DNA of 64,000 nt, taken from assembly GCA_016946835.1 (NCBI GenBank), contig JACVTC010000064.1:587501-651500 (forward strand), written 5' to 3'. Made by a program: the position numbers and the translations under genes. Below, piece by piece: positions 52,240-63,774 of the stretch. Numbering within the stretch: the stretch's first letter is position 1; each line of letters begins with the position of its first letter. Below the pieces are notes generated by a model that saw nothing but the letters and a program-made list of their open reading frames with translations, searched no databases and was not told where the DNA came from. The DNA comes from Neocallimastix lanati (nom. inval.) (Eukaryota; Neocallimastigomycota; Neocallimastigomycetes; Neocallimastigales; Neocallimastigaceae).

Positions 52240-54095
52240 TTAATAATTTTGTTAATATTTTAATTAAAAAAAAAAATTGAAAAACATATTTATATATATA
52301 TTATAATAAATAAATATTTAAATGTTACATATATATATATATTATTTATTTAATTATTTAATACTTTCCACAAATAGTACTGTCAAGACGAGTACTAACA
52401 GTAGAATTATCTAAACAGATAGGACAACTTATTTTATAATATTTAACACTATTTTCAGATTTTTCTTCATTTTTTCCCTTTTCTATAATGTTTCCTGCTG
52501 ACGTAGAAGGTGTTTCGGTAACACGACTATTATTACTTGAATTTGAAAAATTTATTACTGGTAAACTTTCTCTTATATTATTTGCTGAGCGTCGATATCT
52601 TCCTACAATTATTCAGAATTTATAATTAAAAAAATAAAAATGAAATAAAAATAAAAAATAAAAAATAAATTTTATATATATTATTATAAATATATTGAAT
52701 AAATAATTGAATCATATCAAATAGATAGATATATTATTTAAAATAATAAATATATTATAAATAATAAGAAATAAATAATTTACTTGAACCTTGAGGTATT
52801 ACCTGTTAAACATTTTTCATTATCATTTGTTAAATCAATAAAAATTCTATTTGGACTATGACCTTGTACTTGTCCTTGATTACTATTGTTATAGCTATTG
52901 TTACAATGATTATTATTTTTAGTATCTATATTTGCATTTTGTATATCTATATTTTTATCACTGGCATTTTTAGAATTATTATTATCACTATTCGTGTTGT
53001 CATTACCATTATCATTATTATTATTTTTTATCGTTTGATTAAATCCTTTTATAGATAAATAAATAATATATATACATGTAATTTAAAATTTTTATTAATT
53101 TTTATATTACAATAATTAATTTAAATAATATATATATATATTATTATTATTATAGCTTGAACCTTGAGGTATTACCTGTTAAACATTCTTCATTATCATT
53201 TGTTAAATCAATAAAAATTCTATTTGGACTATGACCTTGTACTTGTCCTTGATTACTATTGTTATAGCTATTGTTACAATGATTATTATTTTTAGTATCT
53301 ATATTTGCATTTTGTATATCTATATTTTTATCACTGGCATTTTTAGAATTATTATTATCACTATTCGTGTTGTCATTACCATTATCATTATTATTATTTT
53401 TTATCGATTGATTAAATCCTTTTATAGATAAATAAATAATATATATACATATAATTTACAATTTTTATTAATTTTTATATTACAATAATTAATTTAAATA
53501 ATATATATATTATTATTATTATAACTTGAACTTTGAGGTATTACCTGTTAAACATTCTTCATTATCATTTGTTAAATCAATAAAAATTCTATTTGGACTA
53601 TGACCTTGTACTTGTCCTTGATTACTATTGTTATAGCTATTGTTACAATGATTATTATTTTTAGTATCTATATTTGAATTTTGTATATCTATATTTTTAT
53701 CACTGGCATTTTTAGAATTATTATTATCACTATTCGTGTTGTCATTACCATTATCATTATTATTATTTTTTATCGTTTGATTAAATCCTTTTATAGATAA
53801 ATAAATAATATATATATATATAATTTACAATTTTTATTAATTTTTATATTACAATATTTAATTTAAATAATATATATATATTATTATTATTATTAATAAA
53901 ATTTACCAATTCTTCTCCTTTTTATTGATTCTATAAAAATAAATTATCATATATATACATTATATAAAAATATATTAATATCTTATATATTTCATAAAAT
54001 TCTAATTTTTTTTTCTTAACTAAATACATAAATGTTAGTATATTACCACCATTTTCTGCTTTTTTATATTGTGAATATTTTCTTTTACTTTCCAT
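52071..54095 (-). pseudogene. RNF4/Slx8-like RING-finger gene, paralog 2, with triplicated SIM exon and lost splice donor
   Basis: Exons 54095-54047 and 53930-53907, three 243-nt exons (53787-53545, 53418-53176, 53045-52803), then 52602-52369 and 52195-52071; 386 aa if all are joined, every junction in phase 1. Each 243-nt exon encodes 81 residues beginning GFNQ(T/S)IKNNNN and ending RIFIDLTNDNE(K/E)CLT. The hydrophobic IFIDLT followed by acidic residues fits a SUMO-interaction motif. The C-terminal RING is complete in sequence (CPICLD ... TICG/HIFCHKCL ... LCPLCRQPL ... IHPIYMKV). The donor after TTTGTG at 52368-52367 reads GA instead of the GT kept in both sisters; retaining this intron stops within three codons (GKY-stop), and the next GT shifts frame. 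The gene may thus make a RING-less protein. I class it as a likely pseudogene, though the rest of the frame is intact. Confidence 0.72.
52803..53787 (-). repeat. Tandem triplication of one 243-nt exon plus intron (373-370 bp period)
   Basis: Three nearly identical exon-intron units. Each exon is exactly 243 nt with phase 1 at both ends, so any number of copies keeps the frame. Differences are few (Q-T/Q-S at residue 5, A/S in IQNxNI, K/E in NDNExC). Introns between them are 126-130 nt and also alike, which shows recent unequal crossing-over. Confidence 0.95.
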
Positions 54096-54403
54096 ATTAA
54101 TAAATTTTACTGTTTTTAATAAAATAACAAATTTGAGATTTTTTTAAAAAATATATATATATATATATATTTTTATATATAATTTAAATATTTGCTGTTT
54201 TTGATACTATATGTTATAATATATAATATAAAAGATAATGTATTATTAAAAGATAATGTATTAAATATTACATATTAATGATAATATATATATAATAAAT
54301 AAATAATATCACAGATTATTAATACCTTTCAAATTTGCTTTAAAAAACTAATAATAAAATAAAAATAAAAATTATTAATTGTATATTAGAGTTTTATATT
54401 AAC

Positions 54404-54436
<33 letters not shown>

Positions 54437-56079
54437 AATATATAATAAAATAATATTTTCTATTTATATTTTCTATTTATATTTTCTTTTGGTTTATATT
54501 TTTTATAAATATATAATTAAATAAAATTATATAATTAAATAAAATTAATAAATTATTTTTAATATGAATATAAATTTAAAATAATTACTATAATTAATAT
54601 TGTTTAATTACAACAATAGAGATTACAATAATAGAATGAGAATAATGCTATAATATAATATGATATAATATAATATGATATAATATGATATAAAAAAAAA
54701 AAAAAAAAAAAAAAAAATTAAAGGAAAAAAAAGCTATATATATAAAAAAAAAAACATATAATTAATTATTTACTTAAAAAAAAAATTAATGAAAATAATT
54801 TTTATTATTTTTATTATTTTTAATTAAAAAATAAAATAAAATAAAATAAATTTTTTTTATTATTTCTATTACTTTTATTCATCTTTACTTTAAATGTTAA
54901 TTTTTTTTTTTTTTAAAAAATTATTTGTATCCTTATTTAGAATTAGTATAATATATAAAATATTGATCTAATATATTTTGTTATATAACAGAAATATATC
55001 ACATATATATATAATATTAATCTAATATATTCCATCATTTAAATTTTATTTTTAATTTATTTGGAATAAATAAAAGAAATTGGAAGTCTCTCTTAGATTA
55101 GGCAAAGCATTTTATTGGATGTGGCGCATTATACTGGAAGTTAATCATCTAAAAGAAATAGAAATGATTTAATTTTTTAAAAATAATAGTTAATATAAAA
55201 TATATTCTTTTAATATAAAAAAAAATAATAATAGTTTTTATATATATTTCTATTCTAAAATAATTAAATAATAAATAATTGAATAAATAACTGAATAATA
55301 AATAATAAAAATAAACAATAAATTATAAATAATAAATAATAAATAATAAATAATAAATAATAAAAGTAGTATTTATTTATAAATATTAAATAAATAATAA
55401 AAAGAGTATTTATTAATAAATAATAATAGAAAGAATATTTATTAATAAATAATAGATGATAAATAATAAAAAAGAATATTTGATTAATAATGATAAATAT
55501 TTTTTTTTCTTATCAAAAATAACATATAAATTTTATTCTTAATTTATTTGGAATAAATAAAAGAATAAATTGGTTCTCTCTCAAATTGGACAAAGCATTT
55601 TACGGACGAGGTGAATTTTACTATGAGTTACATTTCGCAATGTGGCATTTATATTATTGTAATTTAGTTTTTTTTACATAATAAAAAACATGATTTAATA
55701 TAATAATGAAATTTAAATAACGGATTAGGCATCTAAAAGAAATAGAAATGATTTAATTTTTTAAAAATATGAAATAGTATATCAATTTTTATATCTAATT
55801 AATTATCTAAAAAAGATATTGTTTATGTATATATAAAAATAAAAAAATAATAAAATAAAAAAAAATAATAAAATAAAAAAAAATAATAAAATAAAAAAAA
55901 AAAATTGAATTATTGAGTTTATTTTATATATAATTAATAAACATTAATAATTCATCAAATAGATATTTTATATTTATTTATCCAAATGAATTAAACAGAT
56001 ACTCATGATAATAAATTTTATTATTTATGATTTCAGTTGAATTGTCCAATTTTCTTAATTTACCTTTTATATATATATA

Positions 56080-56385
56080 TTGGGTGTGAGGCATTTCGCC
56101 AAGTTGCAATTCGCCAAGTTGCATTTCGTCAGATTGAAAATTATTAAATAAATAAATAAATCAATAAATAAAATTAAATATTATTAATATAGCATAAAAA
56201 CAATTTTAAAAAAAAATAAATTTTGAATTAATATTTATTTATTTATTCATTTATTTATATCAATACTTTACTTGTCGAAATGCAACCTGGCGAAAAGCAA
56301 CTTGGGGAAATGCAACATTTTAATACTACGCCACTTGGCGAAATGCAACCTGGTGAAATGCAATTTAGGGAAATACAACTCTCCC
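56080..56385. mobile_element. MITE with iteron-built terminal inverted repeats, copy 2
   Basis: Same ends (TGGGTGTGAGGCATTTCGCC ... GGAAATACAACTCTCCC) and same AT core as 31704-32067. The left end is three 15-bp iterons (GCATTTCGCCAAGTT, GCAATTCGCCAAGTT, GCATTTCGTCAGATT). It sits inside a (TA)n run that is uninterrupted in unit 1 (45663-45680) and unit 2 (50893-50915), so the insertion postdates the duplication. Confidence 0.88.
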
Positions 56386-56666
56386 ATATATATTTATCTA
56401 ATTATTTTTATTTTTATTATTTTAAACTTTTAAATTTTAAAAAATTTAGAGTTCATATTTTGTACTACATTTTTTTTAAATTTAAAATTTTACTTTCATT
56501 AATTAAACTTTAAAAGTTTAAAAAAAAAAAAGTTATTTTAATGATTTTTTAATATGAATTGATAAAACGTTTAGAAATAAATAAATTACTTTCACTGTAG
56601 TTTCTAATTTAAAAAAAAAAAATAATAAAAAAAAAAAAAAAAAAATAATAATAATTTTTTTATTTT

Positions 56667-56721
<55 letters not shown>

Positions 56722-57453
56722 TATGTTATTATTGTCGTTGTTGTTATTGTTGTTGTTGTTGTCATTATTATAATTATTATTATTATTATTTATATAATTT
56801 ATAAAATATTAATAAAAAAGGTGTTGAATATCACAAATTAAATGTCTTTTTTTTTAAAAAAAAAAAAAAAATATAAAAAATATAAAAAATAAAAAATAAA
56901 AAAAATAACAATAATTATAATAATTATATTAATAATAAAGAGTAAAAAAAAATGTAATAAATATGTATACAAATACTTTTAATTGCTTATATATACATAT
57001 ATACATATATATAATTCTTATTACATTGAATCAACAAATAGATATTACATAATTTTATCATTTTTATCATGCATAATATATTTTTTTTTTAACAGTATAA
57101 ATATTTATAAATAAATAAAATAAAAAATAATATTATAAAAAAAAATAAATAGTAATAATTATAATAATAGATTTGATATATAATATCAGTAATTGTATAT
57201 ATATTATATAATTGTAATAAAATACATTTATTAAATATAAATTCCAATATAAAGAAATGAATAGAATTGATATAGCTATGAGTATAAAAAAAAATTAATG
57301 TGTTTATATATATATAATATTAATTTATATTTATATATATATTTAAATCTTTATAAATATATGTAATTATATATATATTCTTTTTTTTTTTTTTTTTTTT
57401 TTTTTATTATTATTATTATAATTATCATTATTATGATAATTATTATATCTTTT

Positions 57454-58579
57454 TTATTCCTCTAAGTATAATGGATGGACTGCATAACGTCCTCTTAAAG
57501 ATCCACGACAAACAGGACAACGTTTTTTAAATTTTAAGGCCTTACTTAAGCATTCATGACAAAATACATGACCTTAAATATATATATATATATATTATTA
57601 ATAAATTTCGTTAATATTATAATTAAAAAATAAAATTATATCATTAATAATTTTTGTTAATATTTTAATTAAAACGAAGCAAAAAAAAAAAAATTGAAAA
57701 AACATATTTATATATATATTATAATAAATAAATATTTAAATGTTACATATATATATATATTATTTATTTAATTATTTAATACTTACCACAAATAGTACTG
57801 TCAAGACGAGTACTAACAGTAGAATTATCTAAACAGATAGGACAGCTTATTTTATAATATTTAACACTATTTTCAGATTTTTCTTCATTTTTTCCTTTTT
57901 CTATAATGTTTCCTGCTGACGTAGAAGGTGTTTCGGTAACATGACTACTATTACTTGAATTTGAAAATTTTACTACTGGTAAACTTTCTCTTATATTATT
58001 TGCTGAGCGTCGATATCTTCCTACAATTATTCAGAATTTTTAATTAAAAAAATAAAATATAATAAAAATAAAAATAAAAAAAGTTTTAAATATATTATTA
58101 TAAATATATTGAATAGATAATTGAATCATATCAAATAGATAGATATATTATTTAAAATAATAAATATACTATAAATAATAAGAAATAAATAGTTTACCTG
58201 AAAAACTGCTTGAGAGAACATTTCTTCTTCTTTCATTATTATTATAATGAGGTCCGTGACTGGAAGAAGGATTACGATATGAAATTATAGATTTACCGGT
58301 TAATTCTATAATTTCATTTATACTCTGAATAGTACTACTACCCTCATCATTAATTATATGATATTTTGATAAATCGTTAAAAGGAATAATTACTTTTTCA
58401 CACAATTTATCAAAAGAAGGTAATGTATTTTCTTTATTTTGAATAATGACAGATTTATAATTTTGTATATAACATCTAACATTATTATTTTTGACAAAAT
58501 TTTCTAAATTTTGTTTAACTTTCTTTTCAACATTATTTATTACACTTCTATATGGTGAATATTTTCTTTTACTTTCCAT
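57454..58579 (-). CDS. RNF4/Slx8-like RING-finger E3 ubiquitin ligase, paralog 3, three exons
   Basis: Exons 58579-58198, 58020-57787 and 57572-57454 join in phase 1 to 244 aa. The start MESKRKYSPYRS is shared with paralogs 1 and 2, but the 5' part is a single exon of different, less repetitive sequence that includes NEIIELTGKS (about residues 88-97), a plausible SUMO-interaction motif. The exon then rejoins the family with YRNPSSSHGPHYNNNERRRN. The RING is complete (SCPICLD ... TICG/HVFCHECL ... RCPVCRGSL), ending VHPLYLEE. Both RING splice sites are intact, unlike paralog 2. The length is close to RNF4 (about 190 aa). This compact copy is the best candidate for the ancestral working form; that is inference. 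Confidence 0.82.
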
Positions 58580-58834
58580 ATTAATAAATTTTACTGTCTT
58601 AATAAAATATCAAATTTGAGATTTTTAAAAAAAAAAAAAAAAAAATAGAATTTAAATATTTTGCTGTTTTTGATACTATATGTTATAAAATATAATATAA
58701 AAAGATTAATGTATTAAATATTACATATTAATGATAATATATATAATAAATAAATAATATTACGGATTATTAATACCTTTCAAATTTGTTTGGTTTAATA
58801 TAAATAAAAATTATTAATTGTATATTAGAGTTTC

Positions 58835-58881
<47 letters not shown>

Positions 58882-59659
58882 AAGTAAATAATATAAAATA
58901 AAATAATATTTTCTATTTATGTCTTCTATTTATATTTTCTTTTGGTTTATATTTTTTATAAATATATAATTAAATAAAATTATATAATTAAATAAAATTA
59001 ATAAATTACTTTTTAATATGAATATAAATTTAAAATAATTACTTTATAATTAATATTGTTTAATTACAACAATAGAGATTACAATAATAGAATGAGAATA
59101 ATGCTATAATATAATATTATATGATATAATATAATATAATATAATATAAAAGATATAAAAAAAAAAAAAAATTAAAGGAAAAAAAAGCTATATATATAAA
59201 AAAAACATATTATTAATTATTTACTTAAAAATAAAATTAATGAAAATAATTTTTATTATTTTTAATTAAAAAATAAAATAAAATAAAATATTTTTTTTTA
59301 TTATTTCTATTACTTTTATTCATCTTTATTTTAAAATGTTAATTTTTTTTTTTTTTAAAAAATTATTTGGAAGTATCCTTATTTAGAATTAGTATAATAT
59401 ATAAAATATTGATCTAATATATTTTGTTATATAACAGAAATATATTATATAATATTAATCTAATATATTCCATCATTTAAATTTTATTTTTAATTTATTT
59501 GGAATAAATAAAAGAAATTGGAAGTCTCTTAGATTAGGCAAAGCATTTTATTGGATGTGGCGCATTATACTGGAAGTTGCATTTCTCAATGTGGCATTTG
59601 TATTATTGTAATTTATCTCCTTAATTTTTTTTTTTTTTTTTTTTTCCTTTATCTTTTTT

Positions 59660-60225
59660 ACATAATAAAAAACAAGATTTAATATAATAATGAAATCTAT
59701 ATAACGGATTAGGCATCAAAAAGAAATAGAAATGATTTAATTTTTTAAAAATTTAAAGTAGTTAATACAAAATATATTCTTTTAATAAATATACAATAAT
59801 AATAAATTTTGTATATCTAATTAATTATCTAAAAAAGATATTATTTATGTATATATAAAAATAAAAAAATAATAAAATAAAAAAGAAAAAAAAAATTGAA
59901 TTATTGAGTTTATTTTATATATAATTAATAAATATTAATAATTCATCAAATAGATATTTTATATTTATTTATCCAAATGAATTAAATAGATTCTCATAAT
60001 AATAAATTCCATTATTTATTATTTCAATTGAATTATCCAATTTTCTTAATTTATCTTTCTAAAAAAATATTTTCTTTTTATTTTTTCCTTTATATATATT
60101 ACATATATATATAATTTTTTTTTTTTTTATTTTTCTAAACTAATTATTTTTTATTTTTTTAAATTTTTAAACTTTTAAAAAATTTATAGTTAATATTTTG
60201 TACTACATTTTTTTAAATTTGAAAT
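59660..60225. repeat. Partial fourth unit of the segmental duplication
   Basis: Repeats the start of units 1-3 (anchor near 59702, 'TTATTGAGTTTATTTTATA', 'ATTTATCCAAATGAATTAAA', 'TTTTGTACTACATTTTTTTAAATTTGAAAT') and is then cut off by the copia LTR at 60226. After the element, 63744-63773 resumes about 95 bp further along the unit ('AAATAAATTATTTTCATTATG'). Confidence 0.8.
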
Positions 60226-60468
60226 TGTTAAGGAGTCAATATAAGATATAATGTGTACACTACAAAATGTATTATTATTCAATTAAATTTTATTTATAAT
60301 TTATATATTTATATGATTTAATAAAGTATTTAAAAAGACTCAAAATATTAATTTCATAAAAAATTTTTCATTTTATATTTTACATACAAATTATTACATA
60401 ATCAAATATTATAAATATTTATAATACTTTAATGTTCAAAAGTTTAAATGTTATGTTGAACTTTAATA
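60226..60468. repeat. Copia LTR (3' LTR of the minus-strand element)
   Basis: 243 bp, beginning TGTTAAGGAG and ending CTTTAATA, where the sister copies end ACA. It is nearly identical to the solo LTR at 45277-45519. On the element strand it is preceded by the purine-rich GTAGGGGCGA (60469-60478), which fits a polypurine tract. Confidence 0.9.
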
Positions 60469-60502
60469 TCGCCCCTACATTAAGTATTATATAATATTTT
60501 AA

Positions 60503-60511
60503 TTATATACA

Positions 60512-60547
<36 letters not shown>

Positions 60548-62740
60548 ATATACAATTAAAGAAATATAATTTTTTAAAATTAAATTTGTAAATTTTGTAA
60601 TTTGTACTCCTGAGATACTTTTAGCTAATGGATCAGCTAACATGTTTTCAGTATTAATGTATTCTAATTCAATTTCGTTTTTCATAACTTCTTGAATAAA
60701 TTTAAATCTTATGTCTATGTGCTTACATCTTCCTTTAGAATTTGTATCTTGAGCAATTGCAATACATGCTTTATTATCTACTATAATTTTAAATTTTATT
60801 TCTTGATTAAATATTTCCTTAAATAAATTTTTGAACCATAAAGCTTGTTTAGTACACTCAGTTAAACTAACAAATTCAGCTTCAGCAGTAGATAAAGTTA
60901 CGTTTTTCTGTAACTGAGATTTCCATAAAATAGGGCTTTTTCCAAGTAAAAATATATATCCACTAGTAGATCATCTCCTCTTTTCATCGTTGTCAAAGTC
61001 TGAATCCGAGTATCCCATAAATTTATTATCTTTATTATAATGTATAGATTTATTTTTTTGTACCTTTTAAATATTACAAGATATTCATTAAATTTTTATA
61101 ATCAGCTTCCGTTGGATTTTCACATATTCTTGAGGCTTCACTTACAGAAAATATTATATCAGGCCTTGACTTTACAGCGATATATAGTAACGCACCAAGT
61201 AAAGGTTTATATTCCTTTGGATCTATTAAATTTGAATTATTTCTTTCACATTCTGTAATTTTCTTGCATGCTATTTTTTATTTGTTTTGTTTTCTTCATA
61301 TTATATTTTTCTATTATTTTATTAATATAATCTCTCTGATTTATTTTATAACCATCACTTGTTTTATAAATATTTATTCCTATTACTTTAGTCGCATTAG
61401 AATCTTTAGAAATTTTATATTTATCTTTTAATTTGTTTACAGTATAGTTTATTTCATCTTTAATTCCCGTTATTATAATAATAGTGACGGTTAGTCTTAG
61501 ACTATCTTCTTGAACTGTTGGAAAATAAGTTTCTATAAAATCTTCACTAGCAACTTGTTGATAACCAAGAGCCACTAGTTTTACCTTTTTCTTCTTATTA
61601 TCCTTTTCGGTAAAGGCCCATTTAGTAGCGATTAAATTGGCATCAGCAGGTATATTTTCTACCACTTCCATTACTTTATTATCATACATATTTTTTAATT
61701 CATCATTTATTGCAATTTTCCATTATTCACTTTCTGATGAATTAATTACTTGTTGATAAGTCATTGGGATATTTGTTTTAATATTTAAAATTTTAAATCT
61801 TTTATTATTATTATAATTTAATTTTTCTTTTCTGGAAATTAAATTTTCTTAATTTAAATCATCTGGATTATTGGTACGGTATCTTTTCTTGTTTAGATAT
61901 TTATGTTTTTTTACATTTAAAAATTCACTGTCAGAGTCACCCTAACCCCTAGAATATTCATTTCCTTCTTCTAAGGAATTATTTATAATTTTAGATTCAT
62001 TATCAATAACATTATTTATTTTATTATTATAATTATTATCATAATTAATAATGTCATTATTGCTATTATTATTATTACTATTAACTTTATCTAAATCACT
62101 ATTTGGATAAATAATATTTTTATTATTTACTTTACTTAAATTATTTAAATTGTTTATATTATTAGTTAAATTAATGCCAGTACCACTATCAATAATCCAA
62201 TGAGTAGAATTAGTGTTATTTTTTATTGTTGTATTATTACAATTTTGAATGACTGAAATATTTCTTGCAAAATTAATGTATACTTCATCTTTATCTACAT
62301 AATTATTTTCAGAAATAATATTATTGTTATTTTTATTATCTTCATTTTCATTATTATCAATAATATTACTGGAGTGATAATTATTTTTATGATATTTTTT
62401 AGAAGAATTTTTATCCTTTTTGCTAGAAAATTTATAATTTTTATTATTATTAATATCTTATTTATTACTTTCTTTAATTAAAAGATTATATTTACAGTGG
62501 TCAATAGAATGACCTTTAGTTCTATAAATGTAACATTAATAGTCGTTATGAAATTTATTATTATAATTCTTATTATAATTTTTATTATTAATATTGTTTT
62601 CATTTCTATTTACATTATTGACATTTATGTCGTTCATGACAATACTCTTGGATCTTAAAATTTCAGCTTTTTCAAAGAAATCATGCCTTTTATTTGATTC
62701 TTTTATATTTCATCAAAAGTTTTGAATTGATAAATTGGTG
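60503..62740 (-). pseudogene. Copia pol remnant (zinc knuckle, protease, partial RT, RNase H)
   Basis: In element order: a damaged CCHC knuckle (CYIYRTKGHSIDHCK near 62530, second Cys replaced); a protease site WIIDSGTGINLTN near 62190; then directly the RT start (WKIAINDELKN, ATKWAFTEKDNKKKKVKLVA, ETYFPTVQEDSLRLT) at 61730-61480. Next comes the post-catalytic part (YKISKDSNATKVIGINIYK, YINKIIEKYNM), then YKPLLGALLYIAVKSRPDI and a GYSDSDFDN block. RNase H (LSTAEAEFVSLTECTKQALW, VDNKACIAIA, CKHIDIRFKFI, ADPLAKSI) runs to 60503. The integrase domain and the YVDD segment are missing. Several frameshifts and stops are present, for example TGA within the RRSTSGY block near 60970. Confidence 0.85.
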
Positions 62741-62746
62741 GTGAGT

Positions 62747-63391
62747 TTATACCAATTTATCCAATTCATTTACAGCATATAAGAACTTTGTTTCTTCATC
62801 TAAAGATACTCTTTTTAATTTGTTACATTCATTTTTATGTTGCTCAAAGAGATCATTTAAGTCATTAACATATTGAATATAATCATTATTAATTAATTTA
62901 AGATTGATAATTTTATTTTCAAGAATATTTAATAATGCCTGATCAGATTGATAGAAACGTTTCTTTAATCTATCAGTCATGCTATAAGCAGTTTTACAAC
63001 CATGGAGATATTCTTTATTTGATTTTTCTAAACTGTTTAATATTATAGATTGAACAGCATTGTCTGATTTTATTTGACTTCTGTTCATCTTTGAAAATTG
63101 AAATTCATTCTCAATGTAGAAATCTAAATCATTGGCAATTAGATGTTTTTTTAACGGCTCATACCAATCTAAGAAATTTTCTTTATTTAATATGAAATCT
63201 TTAATTTCAAAAACAGATTTCGTTATATTTCCATAATATTTATTAATGATAATTTTTTTATTTTTAAATTCATCATCTTCATAAGAAGAGATCGATTCAT
63301 TGTCCTTATCATCAGTTGGAGTCGATGAAATGGAATTCCCTTCAATATGATTATTACTGTTATTCTTTCTTTTATCCATTCTTTGAAACAT
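62747..63391 (-). pseudogene. Copia gag (UBN2-like capsid domain), 214 codons
   Basis: The frame MFQRMDKRKN... contains NFLDWYEPLKKHLIANDLDF and later DRLKKRFYQSDQALLNILEN, KLINNDYIQYVNDLNDLFEQ and ETKFLYAVNELDKLV, the usual helical pattern of Ty1/copia gag. The ATG is about 100 bp inside the 5' LTR, the expected place. It ends early, before the nucleocapsid zinc knuckle, which continues in another frame, so it is a truncated gag. Confidence 0.85.
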
Positions 63392-63462
63392 TAATAAAAA
63401 AATAATTAATTATATTTTTAAAATGATTAGAATCATTAAAAAGTCTTAAAATTAAAATTAAT

Positions 63463-63494
63463 AATAGGTCTATTGGTATTTAAGACTCTTAATC
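63463..63494 (-). promoter_or_regulatory. Primer-binding site, likely for a tRNA-Lys(CUU) 5' half-molecule
   Basis: The plus strand immediately inside the 5' LTR reads GGTATTTAAGACTCTTAATC, which looks like the D-arm-to-anticodon-loop part of tRNA-Lys with CTT anticodon (GACTCTTAATC). A primer ending in the anticodon loop rather than at CCA resembles the half-tRNA priming known for Drosophila copia. The match is from memory of tRNA sequences. Confidence 0.55.
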
Positions 63495-63736
63495 TGTTAA
63501 GAAGTCAATATAAGATATGATTTGTACACTACAAAATATATTATTATTCAATTAAATTTTATTTATTATTTATTAATTTTTATGATTTAATAAAGTATTT
63601 AAAAAGACTCAAAATATTAATTTCATAAAAAAATTTTCTTTTATATTTTACATATAAATTATTACATAATCAAATATTATAAATATTTATAATACTTCAA
63701 TGTACAAAAGTTTAAATATTATGTTGAACTTTAACA
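63495..63736. repeat. Copia LTR (5' LTR of the minus-strand element)
   Basis: Begins TGTTAAGAAGTCAATATAAG and ends GAACTTTAACA. It differs from the other two LTRs in the window at roughly a dozen positions, whereas those two differ from each other at only a few. Confidence 0.9.
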
Positions 63737-63774
63737 CAAACAAATAAATTATTTTCATTATGGTTCCTAATTTA

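Larger units (their letters stand above)
55680..59660. repeat. Tandem segmental duplication, unit 3 (about 4.0 kb)
   Basis: Same block order as units 1 and 2, with anchor near 55718 and RING gene copy 3. It is shorter because the gene's 5' part is compact and intronless. It carries an inserted MITE at 56080-56385. Confidence 0.85.
60226..63736 (-). mobile_element. Decayed Ty1/copia LTR retrotransposon
   Basis: LTRs at 63495-63736 (5') and 60226-60468 (3') enclose gag, a protease trace, parts of reverse transcriptase and RNase H in copia order on the minus strand. The integrase core and the middle of reverse transcriptase are absent, and the frames carry many stops. No target-site duplication is found (GAAAT on one side, CAAAC on the other), and about 95 bp of the host unit is missing at the insertion point. 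Confidence 0.9.

Noticed and set aside
52858-53431. Two identical 66-codon plus-strand frames (MTLYLSLITIVIAIV type)
   Set aside because: Antisense to the duplicated SIM exons of RING paralog 2.
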